Positions 1 to 8,349 of a stretch of DNA of 64,000 nt are shown here, in pieces; position 1 is the first letter of the stretch; the number at the start of each line of letters is the position of its first letter. The stretch is from contig NZ_AP018288.1 in assembly GCF_002368335.1 (NCBI RefSeq), positions 6,577,221-6,641,220 of the forward strand, in the 5' to 3' direction. A program made the position numbers and the translations under genes. Under the pieces are notes generated by a model. That model did no database searches. It saw only the letters and a list, made by a program, of their open reading frames with translations, and was not told where the DNA came from. This DNA is from Nostoc sp. NIES-4103 (GTDB lineage: Bacteria; Cyanobacteriota; Cyanobacteriia; Cyanobacteriales; Nostocaceae).

Positions 1-322
1 CACAAGCTAAATAAAAAATTAAATATTTGAAATGTCCTAATCGGTCTTCTACATTGTTGCCAAAGACCCAAAGAAATAACATATTCGATATTAAGTGCCA
101 CCAACCACCGTGTAAAAATTGCGATGTGAATAACGTCGTCCACTCATAGGTGAAGTTGGTGGTTAACTGTTGTGGTATTACCGCGTAAAGCTGGAAAAAT
201 TGCTCCAACTGTCTACTAGACAGGCTGAATTCATGAAGAAAAACGAGAACATTCATTCCAATCAACCCGTAAGTGAAATACGGGGTGATTCGCGTTGGGT
301 TTTCGTCGTAAAGGGGAAACAC
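1..322 (-). CDS. Rhomboid family intramembrane serine protease (partial, N-terminal part)
   Basis: The reading frame starts at a GTG (320-322) just after an in-frame stop and runs off the left edge of the window. About 107 residues are visible. They align closely with the complete rhomboid encoded just upstream: an N-terminal NPTRITPYFTYGLI stretch, an FLHGGWWHLISNMLFLW segment (the conserved L1/TM2 His and Asn of rhomboids) and FGNNVEDRLGHFKYL. The catalytic GxSG serine and histidine would lie outside the window. It is the downstream member of a tandem pair, 128 bp from its paralogue. The GTG start is chosen because no in-frame ATG precedes it. Membrane-embedded; substrate unknown. Confidence 0.85.
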   Translation of the reverse strand, partial: MFPLYDENPTRITPYFTYGLIGMNVLVFLHEFSLSSRQLEQFFQLYAVIPQQLTTNFTYEWTTLFTSQFLHGGWWHLISNMLFLWVFGNNVEDRLGHFKYLIFYLAC

Positions 323-450
323 TGGTGTTTTTGCTAATTATTCATCATTAACTGCAATATAGCTTGTATGGCTGGCAGTCATTCAATGTGAGGTAAATTA
401 ACTTTTGAAATCATCAGCCATCACACAAGCTCCCGTGATACCCCAAAGAA

Positions 451-1170
451 TTATTGATACCAAGATTCTTCCTGGGATTTATCGCTAAATAAACCTAATA
501 TCGGCCCCAGAACCGCTCCAAATATGAAACCGCCTGCGTGTGCCCAGTAGGCAATACCACCGCTTTCCATACCGATATTGGTGGGTGTCTCTAAACTAGC
601 AATCCCGTAAAAAGCTTGTTGGAGAAACCAAAACCCTAAAAAGAAATATGCGGGAACACGGAAAGTAGGGAAGAAGAATCCCAAAGGCACCACACCCAGA
701 ATTTCAGCTTGGGGAAAGCGAAGAATGTATGCTCCCATAACACCAGCGATCGCACCACTCGCCCCCAATGAAGGAATGTTAGAATTTTGGGCAAAGTACC
801 ATTGAGCTAAAGAAGCTAAAATACCACAACTTAAGTAAAAAAGCAAATATTTGGCATGACCTAACTTATCTTCAACGTTGTTGCCAAAAATCCACAGAAA
901 CAACATGTTACCAGCTAGGTGTAATAAACCGCCGTGGAGGAATTGGGAGGTAATTAAAGTTGCCCACTCTGGTACTGGTTGATGAACTGAGACACCAGCA
1001 AAGCTTAAGCTGAGTTCTCGCGGCACCACAGCCGCAAGATGTAAAAAGCCATTTAATGCTTGGGGAGGCAGACTTGCTTCATAAATAAAAGCGAGGACAT
1101 TAGCAGCAATCAGCCCATAAGTTACATAAGGCGTGATGTTTGTAGGATTATTATCTCTAATTGGAACCAC
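451..1170 (-). CDS. Rhomboid family intramembrane serine protease
   Basis: The 239-residue protein has about six hydrophobic segments. HGGLLHLAGNMLFLW (about 79-93) is the rhomboid L1/TM2 signature. The catalytic serine is S138 in GASGA and the catalytic histidine is H211 in WAHAGG, so both members of the Ser-His dyad are present. Rhomboids cleave transmembrane substrates within the bilayer; the substrate here cannot be deduced. A second, partly visible paralogue follows on the same strand, suggesting tandem duplication. The length suits the compact bacterial six-helix type without extra domains. Confidence 0.93.
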   Translation of the reverse strand: MVPIRDNNPTNITPYVTYGLIAANVLAFIYEASLPPQALNGFLHLAAVVPRELSLSFAGVSVHQPVPEWATLITSQFLHGGLLHLAGNMLFLWIFGNNVEDKLGHAKYLLFYLSCGILASLAQWYFAQNSNIPSLGASGAIAGVMGAYILRFPQAEILGVVPLGFFFPTFRVPAYFFLGFWFLQQAFYGIASLETPTNIGMESGGIAYWAHAGGFIFGAVLGPILGLFSDKSQEESWYQ

Positions 1171-1441
1171 GGGCGTTTTTCCTAATTCTTCAGACCTAGC
1201 CTTAAGGTACTGAATTGCAAAAGTATTTTCTTCTACCTCGTGGATGGATTAAGTTCAGTCGAACGGTACTAACGATATGCGATCGCTTCATTGAGATTTT
1301 GCTAGAAAAAGCAACAATTGTCTCACTTTAAACAAAGTCTCTTGTGTACAGCCAAGCTGAACTAAAATATAGCCAATCTCTCAAAATCGAATAAACATAC
1401 TATACTCAATGGCGTAAAAATCCTTATTTTAGTGATTTTGC

Positions 1442-1945
1442 ATGATTTTGCATCTAGAAAAGGTGATGGAACACCACGCCGAATTACTCTACTTACACCT
1501 GAGTGAACCGAAGTTATACGAGTATTTAGAAGGTGAAATTCCGACTATTTTGCAGTTAAAGCATCAGTTCAAGTTTGCTGCGCTGGAAAAATCACCAGAT
1601 AACGACACTATGACCTGGCTGAAGTGGGTGGCGATGCTTCCACAATACCAGTATGTTGGAGTTGTCGAGATTGGTATTTTTGAAGATGGATACGCAGAAA
1701 TCGGTTTCATGACATTTGTGGATTTTCAAAACCAGGGGTTAGCTTCTGTCTACTGTTCGCTAGCGATCGCCAAGGCACGAAAGCGCTTTGACTTCCCCGT
1801 GCTATACGCTTCGGTGAACGAGCAGAACCTGGCCTCTCGTAAAGTGATTGAAAAGCTTGGTTTTGCTTTACATTCTGTTAAGAAGGATGCAGAATTTGTC
1901 AAGGGTAAACTTTCTGATGAACTAATCTACTGTTTGGTATTTTAA
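1442..1945 (+). CDS. GNAT family N-acetyltransferase
   Basis: The 167-residue protein has the RimJ/RimL-like GNAT layout. The central strand EIGFMTFVDFQNQGLAS (about 86-102) carries the acetyl-CoA pyrophosphate loop (Q96-x-Q98-G99-x-A101). The C-terminal NLASRKVIEKLGF (about 129-141) is the usual motif B. It would acetylate an amino group on an unknown acceptor using acetyl-CoA. It stands alone between divergent or unrelated genes. The start is an ATG directly after an AT-rich leader. Substrate specificity cannot be read from the sequence. Confidence 0.85.
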   Translation: MILHLEKVMEHHAELLYLHLSEPKLYEYLEGEIPTILQLKHQFKFAALEKSPDNDTMTWLKWVAMLPQYQYVGVVEIGIFEDGYAEIGFMTFVDFQNQGLASVYCSLAIAKARKRFDFPVLYASVNEQNLASRKVIEKLGFALHSVKKDAEFVKGKLSDELIYCLVF

Positions 1946-2100
1946 TTTCAAATTATGAAAATTTACGCTTTCTTTTGCCCGGTTTAATTATGGCAATTTG
2001 TAAGAATAAATTTCTAATTTTTTGTAGTAATAATTTAGTAAAATATTCTAGTTGCACTGCTTGTGCTAAAGCTAAGCAGTTAAATAAATGCATTACACTC

Positions 2101-2700
2101 ATGAACTGGCTGGCACACTTATTTTTGTCTGAACCTGATGTTGAAAGTAGATTGGGTAATCTGTTGGCTGATATTGTAAAGGGGTCAGATCGGCAATTAT
2201 TGAACTCTAATCTTCAAAGAGGAATTGAATGTCATCAATTAATTGATAGATTTACAGACAGCCACATCATCGTGCAACGCAGTAAAGAGCGCATTGGCTT
2301 AGGCTACAGACGATTTTCTGGAGTATTGGTGGATGTTTTTTATGACCACTTCCTAGCAAAGAATTGGTGTGATTATTCTCAGGTCACTCTTGATGATTTT
2401 ACAGCGGAAATTTACGATTCCTTTCGAGCTTATCAAGGTGAAATACCCGCCTTTGTCACTCAAGTAATTAATCGTGTAATAGCTGAAGACTGGCTAGGAG
2501 CTTATCGTAATGTAGTAGGTGTAGAAAACACGTTAGGAAGGATATCCAAGCGCCTATCACAAAAGTTAAACAGATCTTTTGTATTGACTGGGGCTGTGAG
2601 TGAACTTACAATCAACTACGATGCGTTTGAGTTGGACTTTCAAGAGTTTTTTCCAGAATTATTATCTCATGTGCAAAATTGGTATCTTGCAAGGCAGTAG
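2101..2700 (+). CDS. ACP phosphodiesterase family protein (AcpH/DUF479-like)
   Basis: The protein starts MNWLAHLFLS and continues LGNLLADIVKG, GIECHQLIDRFTDSH and GYRRFSGVLVDVFYDHFLA, the conserved blocks of the acyl-carrier-protein phosphodiesterase (AcpH) family. The family acts on the 4'-phosphopantetheine of holo-ACP; conserved His/Asp residues (HxxID, DxxxDHF) are present. The open frame reaches back to 1975, but those extra 42 residues are Cys/Lys-rich and unlike the family, so the ATG at 2101 is preferred (199 residues). In cyanobacteria the true substrate is untested. The stop codon directly abuts the convergent next gene. Confidence 0.8.
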   Translation: MNWLAHLFLSEPDVESRLGNLLADIVKGSDRQLLNSNLQRGIECHQLIDRFTDSHIIVQRSKERIGLGYRRFSGVLVDVFYDHFLAKNWCDYSQVTLDDFTAEIYDSFRAYQGEIPAFVTQVINRVIAEDWLGAYRNVVGVENTLGRISKRLSQKLNRSFVLTGAVSELTINYDAFELDFQEFFPELLSHVQNWYLARQ

Positions 2701-3180
2701 TCAGATGATAAATTTCCATGTAGGGAAGAAAGCAGCTTGACCACATCGCTGATTTTCTTCATCAATTACATTCCACAGAAGCACATCTTCGATTAGAAAA
2801 CGCTTACCACTATTGGAGGTACGAATACCAGAATAATTTTTGACAAATCCTTTGGTAGCTGCTTCTGCTAACAAAAGTTCTCTGTCTTCTATTTCTACCT
2901 CTTGTACTGCTTTGCGAGAAGGCATTTTAGTAAATTCTTCCCAAGGAAGTTCCCATAATTTCAAAGCAGTGCGATTACCGTAGTTAAAAATTGGGTCTGA
3001 TTCCATGCCGTGAGAAACTAAAACAAAAGGTGCTTCAAATAATACCTGTGCTATTTCTTGAGGTGAACCGCTGACATCCAGCAAAGAATTCCCCGTCCAA
3101 TGCTTGAAGCTATTTAATAGGCGTTGACTGTGAAGAATAATTGCTTTTTGTTGCCAAGGGAATTCAATAATGCTGTTCAT
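2701..3180 (-). CDS. MEKHLA domain-containing protein
   Basis: A protein of about 159 residues resembling the MEKHLA domain, a PAS-like module found in cyanobacteria and plants. The stretch FEAPFVLVSHGMESDPIFNY, the ALKLWELPWEEF segment and the RFLIEDVLLWNV strand are typical. Such domains are thought to be sensory; no effector domain is attached. The ATG at 3178-3180 (MNSIIEF) is preferred over one eight codons upstream. The gene converges on the AcpH-like gene with no gap between stop codons. Confidence 0.75.
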   Translation of the reverse strand: MNSIIEFPWQQKAIILHSQRLLNSFKHWTGNSLLDVSGSPQEIAQVLFEAPFVLVSHGMESDPIFNYGNRTALKLWELPWEEFTKMPSRKAVQEVEIEDRELLLAEAATKGFVKNYSGIRTSNSGKRFLIEDVLLWNVIDEENQRCGQAAFFPTWKFII

Positions 3181-3254
3181 AATTAAGTCAATACATAGCA
3201 CCAAGAATTTAGTATGGCATAAAACAGTTTTCTATCGTTAAACTTAGCCAAAAC

Positions 3255-3875
3255 ATGTTTTTCTCAAATTCTCTAGAAAGCCAACTCCAGAACTGGAACG
3301 GAATTATCCGCAATCAGCCAAAAAATCCTAATGCTTACATTCGACGCGGTATGGTTAACTTTCAGATGGCCAAGATTGATGAATCTATTCAAGATTTTGA
3401 CACGGCAGAACAGTTGGATAACCGGCTGAAACCTTACTTATGGCAACGTGGCTTATCTTACTACTATGCGGAAAGATTTGCTGAAGGCGCTCAACAGTTT
3501 GAGATAGATTTGACAGTAAACGCGCAAGATGTAGAAGAGACAGTATGGCGATATCTCTGCATGGCGCGTTTAGTGGGTGTTAAAGAAGCACGTAATTCCT
3601 TATTAACTGTAAAAAATGACCCGCGACGTATTATGCAAACTGTCTACAATTTATATGCGGGAAATTGTACGCCAGATGATGTTTTAACTGTTGGGAAATT
3701 AGAAGGCGATCGCGGTAATTTTTACAGCCATCTTTACTTAGGATTATATTACGAAGCTGAGAATAATCTTGATTTAGCTCAAGAATATATAGTTAAGGCT
3801 GCTGATAATTACAAAATTGATGATTATATGTGGTATCTGGCACAGGTACACAAAAAATTACGAGCATGGGCATAG
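3255..3875 (+). CDS. Tetratricopeptide repeat protein
   Basis: The 206-residue protein has at least two recognisable TPR units (NAYIRRGMVNFQMAKIDESIQDFDTAEQLD, then a helix pair with YLWQRGLSYYYAERFAEGAQQFEID). A further C-terminal unit includes YLGLYYEAENNLDLAQEYI. No signal peptide or membrane segment is evident, so it is probably a cytosolic scaffold. It diverges from the MEKHLA gene with a short shared upstream region. Function unknown. Confidence 0.8.
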   Translation: MFFSNSLESQLQNWNGIIRNQPKNPNAYIRRGMVNFQMAKIDESIQDFDTAEQLDNRLKPYLWQRGLSYYYAERFAEGAQQFEIDLTVNAQDVEETVWRYLCMARLVGVKEARNSLLTVKNDPRRIMQTVYNLYAGNCTPDDVLTVGKLEGDRGNFYSHLYLGLYYEAENNLDLAQEYIVKAADNYKIDDYMWYLAQVHKKLRAWA

Positions 3876-4201
3876 TCGAGTAGATGATGATTTAAGGAAT
3901 GCTCAGAAACTTAATTTATTGTCACTTGGGAACGAATATTAAAAAACGCGAGCTTAAATAAATTACTATGCATAGATAGTGTAAAAAACATTTCCGTACT
4001 TAACTATTGACATAGATATTTATCAATGCAATTAGAGATTTTTTGAGGGCTTTTCTTTTGAAAATCAGTACAAGTAATCAAAAGGTAAGAATGGGATTTT
4101 ATAACTTAGCTTAAAATCACTATAGATAAAGGTTTTGATAGGCTGAACTGTTCACGATTGCTCAGAAGAGGCTCAAAAAACTTTTTCGGCAGTGCGTGAT
4201 T
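3876..4201. other. Intergenic, no gene seen
   Basis: AT-rich 326 bp between the 3' ends of two convergent genes. No convincing open frame, RNA or strong hairpin was found. Confidence 0.5.
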
Positions 4202-4912
4202 TTAAAAAGATTCCCCTAAAAACCACTCGTACCCTTCCTTGAACTGCTTCTTCGCATCATGCTCTACAATGCTGCCATGAGCCACAATAACTCTTTTAAA
4301 ATCCCATCGCATTACCTTTTGAACTGATTGTTTAACCAATAGCTTTTCTTGAGTAGCTAACTGTTCTAACAATGATGGTCTCAGTTTCTTGTACCCTCCC
4401 ATTATTTTGGATACTAATTTTGTTGACATGGGAAAACTTTCATCAAAGTAAAAAGCTGTGTCTGTCAAAATCAAAGTTTGACTTTCAGCATGAAAAAAAA
4501 CATACTCATTTAGAGGTAATGCTCCACTTGGAAGAAAGGTTTTAAATCCTTCAAATAAGAAAAATTCAAGTTCACCTAAAAGATTTTCGTCATTATCCTC
4601 TAATGCTTGATCAATAGATATCTCAGGTCTTTTGACCTTCAATTCTGATACAGCATAGACTTCTGCTTGAGGATAGAGAGTCTTAAAATTAGATAAGAAC
4701 AGATAGTGAAAAAGATTTGGAGCAATAATATACTTAACATTTCCAAGCTGATTAAGTTGCTCAGTAGTTTCGTTGTCAACTTGGATCGGAGAGATAACAG
4801 CTAATTCACCATTATTGAAACGAATTACCGTCATTCTTGTACCAACACTCAATCCAAAATACCTTAATGGTTGCTCGGCAATCCAAATATTATTGTCAAT
4901 TTTTCTAAGCAT
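4202..4912 (-). CDS. DUF4336 domain-containing protein
   Basis: The 236-residue protein fits the DUF4336 family: N-terminal DNNIWIAEQPLRYFGLSVGTRMTVIR, then a metallo-beta-lactamase-like core with GELAVISPI, VKYIIAPNLFHYLFL and TLILTDTAFYFD, ending with KRVIVAHGSIVEH. The family is distantly related to MBL-fold hydrolases. The metal-binding motif is reduced, so catalytic activity is uncertain. No membrane segment. It stands alone, with a 775-bp gap behind its start. Confidence 0.75.
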   Translation of the reverse strand: MLRKIDNNIWIAEQPLRYFGLSVGTRMTVIRFNNGELAVISPIQVDNETTEQLNQLGNVKYIIAPNLFHYLFLSNFKTLYPQAEVYAVSELKVKRPEISIDQALEDNDENLLGELEFFLFEGFKTFLPSGALPLNEYVFFHAESQTLILTDTAFYFDESFPMSTKLVSKIMGGYKKLRPSLLEQLATQEKLLVKQSVQKVMRWDFKRVIVAHGSIVEHDAKKQFKEGYEWFLGESF

Positions 4913-5687
4913 AGCTAATTAAACCAGCAGCAGCTTTGATTAGATTATCTTACTGCACCAGCACTAAAACCCAATCACCGAAACAGCCTTTCGCTTCTGC
5001 TCCAACGCCGAAGTATATAAAACTTTATACAGTTCCGAGTTCCAACAGTGTTGGAACATTTCTTTCAGAAGTCAAAGAAATTGATGAATTTCTGGTATCT
5101 AAATCAGGAGAGATCAAGGGAAGTTTCAAAACCAAGAATAAAATCGGAACTTTGTATTTCTGCGTGGCACTTCAAGACAGGCTCTTTAGCATTACGCCTA
5201 ATAAGAGTTTCGGCAGTCAATGCTGAGTACCTTGATTGCGAAGTCGGGGCGATCGCAGTTTTCTCCCCCAGCCTCAACCTCGCAAGGAGTTGAGCAGCCC
5301 TGGCAGCTAAAACCCTTATAAACACAGCTTTTGAGCAAGTCAATCAATTCTGTTTCTTACTACATCTTCTTAAAACCGCTCAATTCCATAGTTAATTTCA
5401 TCATGATTACTTGATAGGCATTGATAAACATTTATGTAGGATCGTCGCCTCTGTTGTTGCGATCGCGGCTTAATTTCAATGCGTCCGCAAGCTGGTAAGC
5501 TTGATGAAATGAAAATCATTAAAAATCCCCTCAGAGGAATTGGCATAACCAAAAGTAATCTGAGGGGATGGTTTTATCAAGAAAATATCACCAAAATTTT
5601 ACACCACTGCACTATTGATAAAAGCACATGATATGCTATAATCATCTGCGTTCAGCTATGGTTACTAAGAATGCCTGCTTGAAGGTA
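4913..5687. other. Intergenic, possible gene relic
   Basis: Several mutually overlapping short frames (about 80-96 codons) occur on both strands between 4936 and 5343. None resembles a family I recognise and none has a good ribosome binding site. Moderate GC content and a HIP1-like site suggest decayed coding sequence rather than a gene. A long-stem hairpin lies at 5525-5569. Confidence 0.4.
5525..5569 (-). terminator. Hairpin, probable terminator of the 82-residue gene
   Basis: An 11-bp perfect inverted repeat (atcccctcaga / tctgaggggat) with a loop of about 23 bases. On the minus strand it is followed by a T-rich run (complement of aaaaa at 5521-5525). It lies downstream of the minus-strand gene at 5688-5936. 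The loop is longer than usual for an intrinsic terminator. Confidence 0.45.
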
Positions 5688-5936
5688 TTAGTAGTAATCT
5701 GGTTGTGGTTGTGGTTGTGTCATTGCAAAATTTGATGCATCGTACAAGTAGCGGCTGGCTTCCTCTTCTAGGCGATGAATCAGATAAGGTTCAATAGCGT
5801 TTCCATGTCGCAGCGCGGCTAGGTATCCATCCAAATACATCCGCATATCATCCGTACGATAACCGCGATTCCATAACTCGACGAAGGCGTCGGTAATTCT
5901 TTGGTAATAGCGGATGGTTTGTGTGTCTTGGAGCAT
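5688..5936 (-). CDS. Small conserved cyanobacterial protein (DUF6761-like)
   Basis: The 82-residue, soluble, charged protein has the core TIRYYQRITDAFVELWNRGY followed by RTDDMRMYLDGYLAALRH and YLIHRLEEEASRYLYD. I recall this as a conserved small cyanobacterial family (DUF6761), but the number is from memory. The helical, acidic C-terminal half ends in a PQPQPDYY tail. No catalytic motif is visible. Function unknown. Confidence 0.7.
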   Translation of the reverse strand: MLQDTQTIRYYQRITDAFVELWNRGYRTDDMRMYLDGYLAALRHGNAIEPYLIHRLEEEASRYLYDASNFAMTQPQPQPDYY

Positions 5937-6139
5937 AACTGCTGTATTAGTCTCTTTGGAATGAGAATTGTAAATGATTCACGCTCAAATGTGAAGTATC
6001 ACTTCTAGTCTTTTGCCATCAACATTAGACAAATATATCTAGATTTCCTTTGGGCTACATCCTCCAGCAGCTACAACTTAACTTCATCCTATTCCAGAAA
6101 ATGGTGAATATGATGATTTAGTAAGCTATTCTTAGGATT

Positions 6140-6300
6140 TCCTTAACCTACTGCTCAAGTGTATTGGCAGTTAAGGCTTTGTTGTGCCATGATGGAGTCC
6201 CCGGAAGCCATCAAGTTGAAAGATGGTCAAGGTAGGGATTCTCTGGTCTCAATAATAGTTCCTGGAAACATCACATCCTCCTAGGGCTGGATGTTTCACC
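6140..6300 (+). ncRNA. Candidate structured small RNA (possibly Yfr2-like)
   Basis: The 573-bp gap before the response regulator contains a compact, relatively GC-rich stretch with two stem-loops: 6208-6226 (ccatc/gatgg) and 6265-6297 (gaaacatc / gatgtttc). The second carries a ggaaaca motif and a ctcctaggg loop. This arrangement reminds me of the cyanobacterial Yfr2/Cyano-1 RNAs, but that resemblance is from memory. The boundaries are approximate, no clear T-tract follows the last stem, and no open frame covers the region. Confidence 0.35.
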
Positions 6301-6435
6301 AAAAGAACTTTTGATTTAGTCTAACAAAAATTTAAGAATAAATTAAAGAATATTACTAACTCCGCTTTGCACAAGGCATAAGTTAAACTTTTTTTCACTG
6401 TTTGTTTGCGGAAAGTAAAGCTAATTGCTATTGAA

Positions 6436-6477
6436 GTAACAAAGACTACAAAACCTTGAGCATGGGCTTGTTACCTT
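6436..6477 (+). promoter_or_regulatory. NtcA-activated promoter of the response regulator
   Basis: A perfect NtcA box GTA-N8-TAC lies at 6436-6449. A TAN3T-type -10 element (tacctt, 6472-6477) follows exactly 22 bases after the box. This is the canonical class II spacing of NtcA-activated promoters in cyanobacteria. Transcription would start about 25 bases before the GTG start codon at 6510. The site and spacing are seen directly; activation by NtcA is inferred from known promoters. Confidence 0.8.
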
Positions 6478-6509
6478 GAAATTCATCGACGCTAAGGGGT
6501 CTTACCACC

Positions 6510-7280
6510 GTGGGTTCGGTTTGTATTGAAATCGTTGAGGGGAATCCCCATTTGAGGTCGTTGCTAGGTTGGCACTTGCAACAGCTGGAATACAGAGTCC
6601 ATCAAGCAGCCAGCATTTATCAAGCTAGAGAAGAATTTCTAGCTCATCAACCTACTCTAGTGATTCTAGATGCGGATCTGCCTGATGGTGATGGCATTGA
6701 GTTTTGCCGTTGGTTGCATCGTCAGCAGCAACCCTTAATCTTAATGCTATCAGCCCGTACCAATGAAGCCGATATAGTCGCAGGCTTAAAGGCGGGCGCA
6801 GATGATTACCTGAGTAAACCTTTTGGTATGCAGGAGTTTTTGGCAAGGGTAGAGGCATTAATTCGCCGTAAGCGTACACCTACTGCACCGGCATATTTAG
6901 ATTATGGCACTTTACAAATTGATTTAGTACAGCGCCGTGTGCGATTCCAAGGGGAATTTATCGACTTAACGCCCCAGGAGTTTAGTTTACTGTACGTTTT
7001 GGCGCAAGCTGGGGGAGTGCCTCTTTCAAGGTCGGAATTGCTGCGTCGTGCTTGGCCTGACGCTATCGACAACCCGCGCACCATTGATACTCATGTTTTA
7101 TCGCTAAGAAAAAAAGTTGAACTTGATCCTCGCCAACCTAGTTTGATTCAAACTATCCGTAACGTGGGATACCGATTTAACATGGAAATTTTGAATGCGA
7201 ACATTCCGCAGTCACAAACCAAGTTAGCTAAAGAAAGATTCAGCAATCAGCGTGCCACACTTAGTACTCAAAGGTTGTAG
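6510..7280 (+). CDS. nrrA: OmpR-family nitrogen-responsive response regulator NrrA (Rre37 type)
   Basis: The 256-residue protein has a receiver domain (about 5-117) with phospho-acceptor D54 in LVILDADLPDGDG, S81 and K103, then a winged-helix OmpR output domain (about 128-228; TPQEFSLLYVLAQ and TIDTHVLSLRKKVE). The usual N-terminal acidic pair is reduced to E10-G11. The sequence and the NtcA promoter upstream match what I know of Anabaena NrrA (all4312), a regulator of heterocyst development and glycogen/sugar catabolism induced by nitrogen deprivation. No histidine kinase is adjacent. The start is GTG; it follows the predicted transcription start by about 25 bases. Confidence 0.8.
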   Translation: MGSVCIEIVEGNPHLRSLLGWHLQQLEYRVHQAASIYQAREEFLAHQPTLVILDADLPDGDGIEFCRWLHRQQQPLILMLSARTNEADIVAGLKAGADDYLSKPFGMQEFLARVEALIRRKRTPTAPAYLDYGTLQIDLVQRRVRFQGEFIDLTPQEFSLLYVLAQAGGVPLSRSELLRRAWPDAIDNPRTIDTHVLSLRKKVELDPRQPSLIQTIRNVGYRFNMEILNANIPQSQTKLAKERFSNQRATLSTQRL

Positions 7281-7284
7281 GCTT

Positions 7285-7438
7285 GAGAGTTAGGAGTTAG
7301 GAGTTAGGAGTTATGAATTTTTAACTCAGTAATTTGTAACCCTATTCTTCAGCGACTTGAGCTTCTGTGTGTAGAAGTTATGAATTAGGAGTTATGAGGC
7401 GCAAAGTTATGAATTTTTAACTCAGCACTCTGGACTTT
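7285..7438. repeat. Heptamer repeats plus partial duplication of a gene 3' end
   Basis: Tandem gagttag heptamers are followed by a direct repeat. About 65 bp at 7311-7377 resemble 7404-7478, and the second copy includes the last codons of the ABC ATPase gene. Read on the minus strand, the first copy still encodes a degenerate version of that protein's C-terminal EAQ-AEE tail with a stop. Confidence 0.7.
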
Positions 7439-8209
7439 TTAACCCCATTCTTCAGCAGCTTGAGCTTCTGCGCGTATCAGACTATCTTTGAGGTTAGCCC
7501 AGTCTATCTTAGAAGCTGTTTGATCTGCTAAAAGGCGACTTTGTTGTAAGTGTAACAGCCTAGTGCAAAACATTTGGGCTAGGTCTAGCTGGTGGTTTGC
7601 CATCAAAATTGTAGTTTGATGAGTTTGACTAACTTGGGTTAATACTTGTATCAGATGAGAAGCTGTACCAATATCAAGGGCAGAGGTTGGCTCGTCTAAT
7701 AGTAACATTTTCGGTTGGATGACCAAGGCACGGGCGATCGCTACTAATTGTCGCTGTCCAGCCGAAAGTTGTACTTCAGTGCGTCCCAACCAATCACTAG
7801 GAATATGCAGCTGTTCTATCCAATAGTTGACTCTTTGCTGAATTGTCTGTTTAGGCAAACCACGCAAGACTAAAGGATAGGCCAAAGCTTGCTGTACTGT
7901 CATCCCCAAGAGCTTAGATTCTTGTAATACCAGTGTCACTAATTGGCGTAACTGTATTACAGGAATTTGGGGATACTCCTGATTTTCCAGATAGATTTTG
8001 CCATTAGTGGGTTCACTCAGGCGGTTGATAAGACGTAATAAAGAAGTTTTACCAGCGCCGGAAGGGCCCACAATGGCAATACATTCACCTGAAAAGACCT
8101 CAAAAGAAATATCCTGCAATATAGGATATCCCTGTTGATTGCTCTTCAGCTTTGTAAATAGATTAACTTGCTCAAGCCTGAGTTGGGCTTTAGAAATGAA
8201 ATTATCCAA
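7439..8209 (-). CDS. ABC transporter ATP-binding protein
   Basis: A 256-residue ATPase with Walker A GPSGAGKTS, Q-loop region TLVLQESKLLG, a signature written LSAGQRQ, Walker B MLLLDEPTSALD and a switch histidine in MANHQLD. It resembles stand-alone ATPases of the YbbL/FetA and phosphate-type groups; no permease is adjacent, so the substrate is unknown. An open frame extends to 8446, but that extension translates tandem repeats and overlaps the next gene. The TTG at 8207-8209 (MDNFISKAQLRLEQVNLF) is therefore proposed as the start. Confidence 0.82.
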   Translation of the reverse strand: MDNFISKAQLRLEQVNLFTKLKSNQQGYPILQDISFEVFSGECIAIVGPSGAGKTSLLRLINRLSEPTNGKIYLENQEYPQIPVIQLRQLVTLVLQESKLLGMTVQQALAYPLVLRGLPKQTIQQRVNYWIEQLHIPSDWLGRTEVQLSAGQRQLVAIARALVIQPKMLLLDEPTSALDIGTASHLIQVLTQVSQTHQTTILMANHQLDLAQMFCTRLLHLQQSRLLADQTASKIDWANLKDSLIRAEAQAAEEWG

Positions 8210-8345
8210 GTTTAATTGGGAATGGGGAACTCGGGGCCCCCACGACCGGAGGGAGTGGGGATTAGGGGCAATGGGGAATTGGGAATGGGGACTGGGGACT
8301 GGGAAAATAACTAATGACAAATGACAAATGACAACTGACAAATAA
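8210..8345. repeat. Short tandem repeats and an inserted palindrome
   Basis: Repeats of ggggactg/gggaatg and atgacaa/ctgacaa type occupy the gap between two minus-strand genes. Within them, 8228-8261 carries a GC-rich palindromic insert (cccccac ... gtgggg). These repeats open a false N-terminal extension of the ABC ATPase frame. Confidence 0.7.
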
Positions 8346-8349
8346 CATA

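Noticed and set aside
1975..2100. 42-codon N-terminal extension of the AcpH-like frame
   Set aside because: Composition differs from the family, and a good ATG with the conserved MNWLAH start lies at 2101.
4936..5343. Overlapping frames of 79-96 codons on both strands
   Set aside because: They contradict each other, have no recognised family and lack good start sites; recorded as a possible relic only.
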